Shown: piece by piece, positions 1 to 5,043 of the stretch | Numbering within the stretch: position 1 is the stretch's first letter | Layout of the letters: each line of letters opens with the position of its first letter | Assembly (NCBI GenBank): GCA_035295705.1 | Contig: DATGIN010000252.1 | Span: 1-7,836, forward strand | DNA: 7,836 nucleotides | From: Poindextera sp035295705 | GTDB taxonomy: Bacteria; Pseudomonadota; Alphaproteobacteria; Caulobacterales; Caulobacteraceae | Direction: 5' to 3' | Translations under genes and position numbers: made by a program | Notes under the pieces: generated by a model | What the model was told of the DNA's origin: nothing | The model's input: the letters and a program-made list of their open reading frames with translations, nothing else | Database searches by the model: none

Positions 1-1
1 C

Positions 2-1459
2 AAATTGCTGCAACTGTCGAGCGTTGAGCTCGAGGCGTATGTCGAGGGCGAGCTGGAGCGCAATCCGCTGCTGCAGCGGGACGAGCGTGACGAGGCGGGC
101 GCCGAGCCGACCGCCGCAGACGCCGTCGAGCGCGAGCCCGAGATCGCAGAGACGTCGCTGGATCGCATCTCCGATGCGCAGGCGGCGGCAGACATCGACG
201 CGCGCCACGACGATCTCTATCCCGACGCCTCGCCCGGCGAGAGCGCCAGCGAGCAGCAGCCCGCCGGGTCCGAAGGCTACCAGACCGGCGGCGCCGTCGA
301 CTGGTCGCGCGCCGGCCGGGGCGGCGGGTTCGACGGCGAAGAGGGGGGCCTGGAAGGCGGCGTGCAACGCGAGCTGACGCTCGCCGAGTATCTGGCGGGC
401 CAGCTCGCGGTCGCCGGCCTCGCCGGCGCCGATCACGCCATCGCCCAGGTGCTGATCGATGGCGTCGACGAGGGCGGCTATCTGCGCCTCGATCTCGGCG
501 AGGTCGCCGAGCGCCTTGGCTGCACGCTCGACAAGGTCGAGGCGGTCCTCGCCCGCCTGCAAGGGTTCGAGCCGACCGGCGTCTTCGCCCGCGACGTGGC
601 CGAGTGCCTTCGCCTGCAGCTGGTCGATCGCAACCGCTGCGATCCGGCGATGTCGGCGCTGCTCGACCACCTCGATCTGGTCGCCAAGCGCGACCTGGCC
701 GCGCTTCGCCGCATCTGCGGCGTCGACGAAGAAGACCTGAGAGAGATGCTGGCCGAGCTGCGGGCGCTGACGCCCCGGCCGGGCGCGGCGTTCGGCGGCG
801 AGCCCGCCGCGCCGGTGACGCCCGACGCGATCGTCAGGGAGGGTCTGGGCGGCCTCTGGCATGTCGAGCTGAACAGCGATGCGTTGCCGAGGCTGCTCGT
901 CGACCACCGCTACCACGCCCGCGTTTCCGGCGGCGCGCGCAGCGACGCCGACAAGACGTTCGTCGCCGACTGCCTCGCCTCCGCCAACTGGCTCATGCGC
1001 AGCCTCGATCAGCGGGCGAAGACGATCCTGAAGGTGGCCAGCGAGATCGTGCGCCAACAGGACGGCTTCCTCGCCTTCGGCGTCGAGCACCTGCGCCCGC
1101 TCAACCTGAAGACCGTCGCCGAAGCGATCGGCATGCACGAGTCCACCGTCAGCCGGGTGACCTCCAACAAGTACCTGGCGACCCCGCGCGGCGTGTTCGA
1201 GATGAAGTTCTTCTTCACGGCCGCCATCCAGGCCAGCGACGGAGGCGCGGCGCATTCGGCCGAGAGCGTTCGCCACAAGATCCGCCAGCTCATCGACGCC
1301 GAAGACAGGGCCGAGGCCGTCCTCTCCGACGATCGGATCGTCGAGATCCTGAAGGGCGCAGGCGTCGACATCGCCCGCCGCACGGTCGCGAAGTACCGCG
1401 AAGCCATGCGCATTCCTTCGTCCGTCGACCGCCGCCGGATGCTGGCGGAAGCGGGCTAG
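2..1459 (+). CDS. rpoN: RNA polymerase sigma-54 factor RpoN, 5'-truncated by window edge
   Basis: Sigma-54 directs core RNA polymerase to -24/-12 promoters and needs an AAA+ activator to open DNA. The frame is open from base 2, and the visible protein begins KLLQLSSVELEAYVEGELE. This matches the conserved region I segment LLQLS.LEL, so only about 25-30 N-terminal residues should lie off the left edge. Numbering from the TTG codon at 5, region I runs to about residue 25. An acidic, Gly/Ala-rich region II linker follows (about 28-120). The core-binding domain is about 122-310 (ELTLAEYL, GYL, LQGFEPTGVFARD). The DNA-binding domain has a helix-turn-helix near 368-386 (LKTVAEAIGMHESTVSRVT). A perfect RpoN box, ARRTVAKYRE, lies at 457-466. 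The stop TAG (1457-1459) overlaps the stop of the converging gene on the other strand. Family assignment is essentially certain. In alphaproteobacteria rpoN usually follows lptB, which cannot be seen here. Confidence 0.97.
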   Translation, partial: KLLQLSSVELEAYVEGELERNPLLQRDERDEAGAEPTAADAVEREPEIAETSLDRISDAQAAADIDARHDDLYPDASPGESASEQQPAGSEGYQTGGAVDWSRAGRGGGFDGEEGGLEGGVQRELTLAEYLAGQLAVAGLAGADHAIAQVLIDGVDEGGYLRLDLGEVAERLGCTLDKVEAVLARLQGFEPTGVFARDVAECLRLQLVDRNRCDPAMSALLDHLDLVAKRDLAALRRICGVDEEDLREMLAELRALTPRPGAAFGGEPAAPVTPDAIVREGLGGLWHVELNSDALPRLLVDHRYHARVSGGARSDADKTFVADCLASANWLMRSLDQRAKTILKVASEIVRQQDGFLAFGVEHLRPLNLKTVAEAIGMHESTVSRVTSNKYLATPRGVFEMKFFFTAAIQASDGGAAHSAESVRHKIRQLIDAEDRAEAVLSDDRIVEILKGAGVDIARRTVAKYREAMRIPSSVDRRRMLAEAG

Positions 1460-2508
1460 CGTCCCGAGATCGGCGTCACCAGGCTCGCGTCGATGCTGGC
1501 CAGGGTCGGGCGGCCGGCGAGCGCCATCGCCATGGCGAGCTCGGCCTTGAGCATCTGGAGCACTTCGAAGACGCCTTCAGCACCGCCGACGGCGAGGCCC
1601 CAGAGCGCCGGGCGACCGATCAACACCGCCCGGGCGCCCAGCGCCAGCGCTTTCAGCGCGTCGGTCCCGCGGCGGACACCGCCGTCTAGGTAAATCTCGC
1701 AACGGCCTTGGGCCGCACCGACGATCTCCGGCAACGCATCGATGCTTGCGAGCACGCCGTCAAGCTGCCGCCCGCCGTGGTTCGACACGACGATTCCGGC
1801 CACCTCATGCTCGACGGCGAGGGCGGCGTCCTCCGCGGTCAACAGCCCCTTGAGCACGACCGGCAGGCGGGTGATGGCGCGCAGCCAGTCCACGTCGGCC
1901 CAGGTGGCGGGCGCGCCCCTCAGCGAGGGGGCGGTGGGCGGGGGCAGGTCCGCCATATTGGCGGGCGCCGGCCAGTCGAAGTCGTCTTCGCTGCGCAGCG
2001 TGCGCTCCTTGCGGCCGAAGCGGGGCGAGTCGACCGTCAGCACGATAGCGCGGCAGCCGGATGCTTCAGCCCGCCTAACCAGCGCTTCGGTGCGGGGCCT
2101 TTCGGGAAGCAAGTAGAGCTGCATCCACAAGGGGCGGGCCGCCGCAGCCGCAATGGCCTCGATCGTGCGGTTCGAGCCCGAGGTTGCGACCATGAGCAGA
2201 CCCGCGCGAGCAGCGGCTTCGACTGTGGCGAGCTCGCCGTGCGGATGGATGGCGCCATGCGGCCCCGACGGGGCGACGAGGATCGGCGCCTCGACAGGCG
2301 AGCCAAGCACGGTCGTCGCCGTGTCGATCCGGCTCACGTCGACCAGCATCCTCGGGCGGATGCCGATGCGATCGAAGGCGCGGCGGTTCTCCGCCAAGGT
2401 GATTCTGTCGCCGGCGCCGTCGACGATGAAGTCCCATAGCGGGGCCGGCAGCCGCGCCTCGGCCAGCGCCTCGTAATCGAACAAATTCAGCGGTTGGCCA
2501 GCGCCCAT
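1456..2508 (-). CDS. FMN-dependent alpha-hydroxy-acid oxidase/dehydrogenase
   Basis: Member of the glycolate oxidase / L-lactate dehydrogenase / mandelate dehydrogenase family: a TIM-barrel flavoprotein that oxidises 2-hydroxy acids to 2-keto acids. At 350 aa it is full length for soluble members. Seen: LAENRRAFDRI (38-48), WMQLYLL (128-134), LTVDSPRFGRKE (157-168), VVLKGLLTAEDA (217-228), VSNHGGRQLDG (241-251) and LDGGVRRGTDALKALALGA (274-292). By alignment to spinach glycolate oxidase, the expected FMN/catalytic residues are kept: Tyr132, Asp160, Lys220, His244 as base, and Arg247 for the substrate carboxylate. The tyrosine that also contacts the carboxylate (Tyr24 in spinach) is Phe27 here. 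No signal peptide or membrane segment is seen, so it is probably cytosolic. The start at 2508 fits the family N-terminus (NLFDYEALAEARLP), although no clear Shine-Dalgarno sequence precedes it. The gene sits between rpoN and hpf on the opposite strand. Substrate is not predictable; lactate, glycolate, mandelate-like and other hydroxy acids are all possible. Confidence 0.93.
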   Translation of the reverse strand: MGAGQPLNLFDYEALAEARLPAPLWDFIVDGAGDRITLAENRRAFDRIGIRPRMLVDVSRIDTATTVLGSPVEAPILVAPSGPHGAIHPHGELATVEAAARAGLLMVATSGSNRTIEAIAAAAARPLWMQLYLLPERPRTEALVRRAEASGCRAIVLTVDSPRFGRKERTLRSEDDFDWPAPANMADLPPPTAPSLRGAPATWADVDWLRAITRLPVVLKGLLTAEDAALAVEHEVAGIVVSNHGGRQLDGVLASIDALPEIVGAAQGRCEIYLDGGVRRGTDALKALALGARAVLIGRPALWGLAVGGAEGVFEVLQMLKAELAMAMALAGRPTLASIDASLVTPISGR

Positions 2509-2595
2509 GGGCCGGAAGCTATGCCCGCCGTGCTTTGCGCCGGCAAGGCGCGCTCACGCTTGACTCCGCCCCGGCCCGGGTCTCGACTCGCCGCC
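2509..2595. promoter_or_regulatory. Divergent intergenic region between hydroxy-acid oxidase and hpf
   Basis: These 87 bases separate two divergently oriented start codons, so they should hold promoters for both genes, unless hpf transcription enters from within the oxidase gene. A TTGACT resembling a sigma-70 -35 box lies at 2560-2565 on the + strand. The -10 position 17 bases further is TCGACT, which is poor, and it falls only a few bases before the hpf start codon. No TGGC-N8-TGC sigma-54 element was found. A 10-bp palindrome GCCCATGGGC (2503-2512) covers the oxidase start codon. The promoter assignment rests on gene orientation, not on a recognised motif. Confidence 0.35.
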
Positions 2596-3222
2596 ATGCA
2601 AGTGCAGGTTTCCGGCAAACACGTCGCTGTCGGGGAAGCGTTGCAGACTCGCATCAGCGACGACCTCACCCAGTCCATCGGCAGGTACTTCGGGCGCGGC
2701 GGCGACGCCGAAGTGGTGGTTGCTCGCGACGGCCACAGCTTCCGCGTCGACTGCGTCGTCACCCTCGCGTCCGGCCAGCGGCTGCAGAGCCACGGGCTGG
2801 GCGGCGACGCCCACGCCGCCTTCAGCCAGGCGATCGACAAGATCGAGACGCGCATCCGGCGCTACAAGCAGCGCCTGAAGAGCCACTCGATCCAGGCCAG
2901 CGCCAAACAGGCGGAAACGGCGGCCGCTTACGTCCTGCGCGCGCCCGACGACGCCGACCTCGAAGACGGCTGGGACAGCGCCGATTCAAGCGCCCACGCG
3001 CCGCCGGCGGCGATGATTATCGCCGAGACGCAGGCGCCCCTGAGGACGATGACCGTTTCGATGGCGGTCATGCAGCTCGACCTGACCGAATCTCAAACAA
3101 TTGTGTTCAGGAACGCCGCCCACGGGGGGATATCGGTGGTATATCGCCGCCCCGACGGAAATATCGGCTGGATCGATCCGGAGCGGACCGCCCGCGTCGT
3201 CAACGGCGGGAACGGCGACTGA
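2596..3222 (+). CDS. hpf: Long-form ribosome hibernation-promoting factor (HPF/RaiA family)
   Basis: Binds the 30S decoding centre region in stationary phase or starvation; the long form dimerises 70S ribosomes into inactive 100S particles. At 208 aa it has two domains. The N-terminal HPF/YfiA beta-alpha domain (about 1-97) includes MQVQVSGKHVAVGEAL, the basic second helix IDKIETRIRRYKQRLKSH (80-97) and FSQAI. A low-complexity acidic/Ala linker follows (about 100-148). The C-terminal dimerisation domain (about 150-197) reads MTVSMAVMQLDLTESQ, VFRNAAHGGISVVYRRPDG and IGWIDPE. The start at ATG 2596 was chosen because family members begin exactly at the MQ(I/V)xVSGKxxxxGEAL motif. In-frame ATGs at 2494 and 2521 would add an unmatched extension, the former inside the neighbouring gene. 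No strong Shine-Dalgarno sequence is visible. hpf lying between rpoN and ptsN is the usual proteobacterial order, but here it is detached from rpoN by a reverse-strand gene. Confidence 0.95.
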   Translation: MQVQVSGKHVAVGEALQTRISDDLTQSIGRYFGRGGDAEVVVARDGHSFRVDCVVTLASGQRLQSHGLGGDAHAAFSQAIDKIETRIRRYKQRLKSHSIQASAKQAETAAAYVLRAPDDADLEDGWDSADSSAHAPPAAMIIAETQAPLRTMTVSMAVMQLDLTESQTIVFRNAAHGGISVVYRRPDGNIGWIDPERTARVVNGGNGD

Positions 3223-3235
3223 CCGGAAGGTGTTT

Positions 3236-3286
3236 ATGGGGCTGAGCCTCGGGAGTGGGCCCGGGGGCGGCAAGAAGACCGACTGA
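3236..3286 (+). CDS. Possible 16-aa small ORF between hpf and ptsN
   Basis: An ATG at 3236 opens a 16-codon frame, MGLSLGSGPGGGKKTD, ending in TGA at 3284-3286. Its upstream sequence GGAAGG (3225-3230), spaced 5 bases from the ATG, is a better ribosome-binding site than those of hpf or ptsN. The peptide is Gly-rich with a basic KK near its end and resembles no family I recognise. A GC hairpin (3247-3266) lies inside it. It could be a leader peptide that affects ptsN translation, or simply chance in a GC-rich spacer. Evidence is limited to the start signal. Confidence 0.25.
   Translation: MGLSLGSGPGGGKKTD
3247..3266 (+). repeat. GC-rich hairpin in hpf-ptsN spacer
   Basis: CCTCGGG (3247-3253) and CCCGGGG (3260-3266) can form a 7-bp stem (one G-U pair) around the 6-base loop AGTGGG. 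There is no following T-run, so it is not a canonical intrinsic terminator. It could slow polymerase or protect the 3' end of the hpf message and set hpf/ptsN ratios. Such a stem can also arise by chance at this GC content. Confidence 0.3.
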
Positions 3287-3321
3287 GACTTCGCGTTCCA
3301 ACGGGCCACGAGCGTTCCTTG

Positions 3322-3786
3322 ATGTCCACCGACGACTTGCTGGATCGGCGCGCGGTCACGCCGAAACTTCAGGCCCACTCCAAGCAACAGGCGTTGTCGC
3401 TGCTGGCCGAGACGGCGGCGCGGCTGTTCGGTTTCGACGCCGGCGATATCCTCGATGCGCTCGTGGCGCGCGAGCAGAAAAGCTCGACGGGCGTGGGCGG
3501 CGGCGTTGCGTTGCCGCACGCCAAGCTGGAGGGGCTCGACCGCATGCGCGGGGTTTTCCTGCGGCTGGAGACGCCGGTCGATTTCGACGCGATCGACGGC
3601 GCCCCCGTCGACCTCATCTTCGCGCTGTTCGCCCCGCCCGGCGCCGGCTCGGAGCACTTGCGGGCGCTTGCGCGCGTCGCACGGATGCTGAGGCAAAAGG
3701 ACCTGCGCCAGCAACTTCGCCTGGCGCGCACGCCGGACGCGGTGCATGCGTTGCTGGCCCAGCCCGCCCGCACGTCGGCGGCCTGA
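3322..3786 (+). CDS. ptsN: PTS EIIA-Ntr (nitrogen regulatory IIA protein)
   Basis: Phosphoacceptor at the end of the nitrogen PTS chain (EI-Ntr to NPr to EIIA-Ntr). It has no transport function of its own and regulates targets such as K+ handling and sensor kinases by protein contact. At 154 aa it is the usual length. Seen: the N-terminal AVTPKLQAHSKQQALSLLAE (11-30), the phosphorylation motif GVGGGVALPHAKLEGL with active-site His66, LETPVDFDAIDGAPVDLIFAL (82-102, close to E. coli PtsN), and the second conserved histidine at 112 in SEHLRALARVARML. ATG at 3322 is preferred over the adjacent in-frame TTG at 3319; no strong Shine-Dalgarno precedes either. It lies 99 bases after hpf on the same strand, so co-transcription is likely, and it converges on the DUF1150 gene with a 17-base gap. 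rapZ and npr, common next genes elsewhere, are absent here. Confidence 0.94.
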   Translation: MSTDDLLDRRAVTPKLQAHSKQQALSLLAETAARLFGFDAGDILDALVAREQKSSTGVGGGVALPHAKLEGLDRMRGVFLRLETPVDFDAIDGAPVDLIFALFAPPGAGSEHLRALARVARMLRQKDLRQQLRLARTPDAVHALLAQPARTSAA

Positions 3787-3803
3787 CCTCTTCTTACGTT
3801 CGC

Positions 3804-4061
3804 TTAGTTGACCGCGACCGGGGCGAGGTCGTTGGCGATGGCCGCTGCGACCGCGGCGTCGTAGTCGCCGAGGACGGCGAGGCGAGCGCCATCGGCGCGG
3901 TGCACGGCGTAGAGCGTCTGCTCAGGATCTATGGAAAAACCTTGCACGGTTTCGACCGGCGTCGTGCCGATCAGCTCGCGCGCCTTGACAGGCCGCACAT
4001 AGACGAGGCTGGGCGCGCCCAACGCCGCAAAGGCTTCTGTGCTGAATTCGGGCGTCGTCAT
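3804..4061 (-). CDS. DUF1150 family protein, Hsp20 partner gene
   Basis: An 85-aa alphaproteobacterial protein of unknown biochemical role. Recognised by the family pattern: an N-terminal AFAALGAPSLVYVRPV (10-25), then TLYAVHRADGARLAVLGDYDAAVAAAIANDLAPVAV (49-84), where the family shows a 'LxALxxADGxPLAl.ddr..A...A..N.L.PV.V' ending. DUF1150 genes commonly lie directly beside an hsp20 gene. Here it follows the Hsp20 gene on the same strand after 44 bases, so they probably share a message and the protein may act in the same stress response. The start at 4061 is fixed by a strong Shine-Dalgarno; the longer in-frame start at 4085 has no such support. No membrane segment or cysteine is seen. The family call is from memory of the pattern. 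Confidence 0.82.
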   Translation of the reverse strand: MTTPEFSTEAFAALGAPSLVYVRPVKARELIGTTPVETVQGFSIDPEQTLYAVHRADGARLAVLGDYDAAVAAAIANDLAPVAVN

Positions 4062-4066
4062 GACCG

Positions 4067-4073
4067 CCTCCTT
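4067..4073 (-). promoter_or_regulatory. Strong Shine-Dalgarno fixing the DUF1150 start
   Basis: AAGGAGG on the minus strand, 5 bases before the ATG at 4061. It is a perfect anti-16S match and the best ribosome-binding site in the window. It decides the shorter start over the upstream in-frame ATG at 4085, which would lie on the far side of this site. Confidence 0.8.
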
Positions 4074-4105
4074 TCCAATACTCAACGGATCGGCAGCCGC
4101 TGGGT

Positions 4106-4531
4106 TCAGCCGGCGGTCCGGATCGGGATGCGCTTGGTCCGCCGGGCGGGCTCCGGCTGGACAAGATCGATGTGCAGCAAACCGTGCTCCAGCACGGCGT
4201 CCGCAACCTCCATCCCGTCGGCCAGCACGAAGGTCCTCAAGAATCCGCGAGCGGCGATGCCGCGGTGCAGGAAGGCGCGCTCGTCGGCGTCCTTGCCCTC
4301 GCCATCCTTTCGGCCGGCGACCGTCAGCTGGTTGTCCTCGACCACCACTTGCAGCTGCTCGGGCGGAAAGCCGGCCACCGCGAGCGTGATGCGGACCCGG
4401 CCATCGCCGGCGTCTTCCACGTTGTAAGGGGGATAGCCTTCGCTGGCGGCCTTGGCCGCCCGCTCGATCAGGGCGCGCGTGTGCTCGAAGCCGAGCAGAA
4501 ACGGGCTGTCGAAAAAGATCGCGCGGTTCAT
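4106..4531 (-). CDS. Small heat-shock protein, IbpA-like class A Hsp20
   Basis: An ATP-independent holdase chaperone that binds unfolding proteins and hands them to the DnaK/ClpB system. It is 141 aa, typical for IbpA-type proteins. The N-terminal arm is about 1-32. The alpha-crystallin domain is about 33-125: YPPYNVED (33-40), RITLAVAGFPPEQLQVVVED (47-66), NQLTVAGRK, then ERAFLHRGIAARGFLRTFVL (84-103) and LEHGLLHIDL (114-123). The C-terminal I-X-I anchor is RIPIR (134-138). The match to E. coli IbpA blocks (YPPYNVE, AVAGF, GIA.R.F.R.F.L) is clear. The start at ATG 4531 was chosen; an adjacent in-frame TTG at 4534 is an alternative. The ribosome-binding site AAAGGG (4540-4545) is partly inside a hairpin (see the separate entry), and a sigma-32-like promoter candidate lies about 100 bases upstream. 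The DUF1150 gene follows in the probable operon. Confidence 0.95.
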   Translation of the reverse strand: MNRAIFFDSPFLLGFEHTRALIERAAKAASEGYPPYNVEDAGDGRVRITLAVAGFPPEQLQVVVEDNQLTVAGRKDGEGKDADERAFLHRGIAARGFLRTFVLADGMEVADAVLEHGLLHIDLVQPEPARRTKRIPIRTAG

Positions 4532-4547
4532 CAAAGAAGCCCTTTGA
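4531..4547 (-). promoter_or_regulatory. Hairpin masking the Hsp20 ribosome-binding site (candidate RNA thermometer)
   Basis: Read on the minus strand, TCAAAG (4547-4542) and CTTTGA (4536-4531) form a perfect 6-bp stem around the 5-base loop GGCTT. The stem pairs the AAAG half of the AAAGGG Shine-Dalgarno with the CUUU before the start, and its last base is the A of the ATG. A short, AU-rich, weak stem over the start site of a heat-shock gene is what fourU/ROSE-type thermometers do, although no ROSE motif (U-U/C-GCU) is evident. A competing TTGA-TGT-TCAA hairpin overlaps it. Function is inferred; only the pairing is seen. Confidence 0.4.
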
Positions 4548-4630
4548 ACATCAAGCGACTTCGTCCGCCGCCCCGCGCCGTTTGGGCCCTATCAGGCGCC
4601 GCTGAGATGCGGGAAGCGGACCAACCATAC

Positions 4631-4657
4631 GTGGTGGGCCGTTGCGGTGCGTTCAAG
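4631..4657 (-). promoter_or_regulatory. Candidate sigma-32-type heat-shock promoter for Hsp20
   Basis: On the minus strand CTTGAA (4657-4652) matches the sigma-32 -35 core exactly. After a 13-base spacer comes CCCACCAC (4638-4631), a partial match to the -10 consensus CCCCATNT. The predicted start of transcription would give a leader of roughly 90-100 bases before the Hsp20 ATG, leaving room for the start-site hairpin. The -35 is good and the -10 is only fair. Confidence 0.4.
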
Positions 4658-4679
4658 CGCCAGAAGGGGTTGCCGGCAT

Positions 4680-4904
4680 CTAGCGCCGCCGTTGCAGGCC
4701 CGGCGCCTTGTCCAGCTCGCTCAGGATGGACTCCAGCCTTGCGACGACCCCGGCGCGGACGGGCTGGTCGTCCGCCTTGCCGCCGGCTGACAGACGCGTT
4801 CGCGCGTCCTCGAGCATGTCGGCGATCATGCCGCGGTTGGCCGCGTGGACGATGAGTGCGCTCAACAGCGCCTCCTGCACCTTCAGGCGCTGCTCGACGT
4901 CCAT
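4680..4904 (-). CDS. Small uncharacterised protein, 74 aa
   Basis: Not recognised. The frame from ATG 4904 to TAG 4680-4682 has a good Shine-Dalgarno (GGGGAGG, 4911-4917, 6 bases further than is ideal). The protein is mostly helical in appearance: MDVEQRLKVQEALLSALIVHA (1-21) is amphipathic. A middle section, RGMIADMLEDARTRL (24-38), follows. A short GGKADDQPV turn comes next, then a third helix VVARLESILSELDKA (53-67) and a basic tail, QRRR. There is no cysteine, signal peptide or membrane span. It points the same way as Hsp20 but is 148 bases upstream, with the candidate heat-shock promoter between them, so it may be a separate unit. The start signal and the lack of any competing gene favour a real gene. 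Confidence 0.55.
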   Translation of the reverse strand: MDVEQRLKVQEALLSALIVHAANRGMIADMLEDARTRLSAGGKADDQPVRAGVVARLESILSELDKAPGLQRRR

Positions 4905-5043
4905 CTGTTACCGCCTCCCCCGGCGCGCCGCTACGACCCATAGCTCGGCCCGATTCGGGGCGAAATGAGGGCTGACGTCCGGCGCGAGGGATGCGTCGCG
5001 CGCCAGGGTTGCCGGCAAAGCGGCGCCTGCCGTAAGAGCGCAC
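4905..5043. other. Divergent spacer before the inositol dehydrogenase pair
   Basis: 139 bases between the divergent 74-aa gene and the first inositol dehydrogenase. They must hold the promoter of the latter. A perfect 10-bp palindrome CGGCGCGCCG is at 4921-4930. GGCGCG/CGCGCC inverted arms are at 4981-4986 and 4999-5004. CGGCA/TGCCG arms lie at 5013-5017 and 5028-5032, 11 bases before the start codon. Any of these could be an operator, but all are GC-only and could be chance. No clear -35/-10 pair was recognised. Confidence 0.3.

Noticed and set aside
604..1689. 361-codon + strand frame overlapping rpoN
   Set aside because: Extremely Arg-rich translation in the wrong frame of rpoN that then runs into the antisense of the oxidase gene; no family resemblance.
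2503..2512. GCCCATGGGC palindrome at the oxidase start codon
   Set aside because: Only 10 bp, built around the ATG itself in a GC-rich region; not enough to call an operator.
2509..2595. Sigma-54 (-24/-12) promoter upstream of hpf
   Set aside because: Searched by eye for GG-N10-GC in TGGC..TGC context on both strands; nothing with correct spacing was found. TGGC runs near 2495 and near 5003 (minus strand) have the wrong spacing.
3787..3803. Intrinsic terminator between convergent ptsN and DUF1150
   Set aside because: The 17-base gap is pyrimidine-rich but contains no stem; no hairpin with a T-run was found.
3255..4427. 390-codon + strand frame across ptsN, DUF1150 and Hsp20
   Set aside because: Overlaps three genes with recognisable products in other frames; composition is that of a shadow frame.
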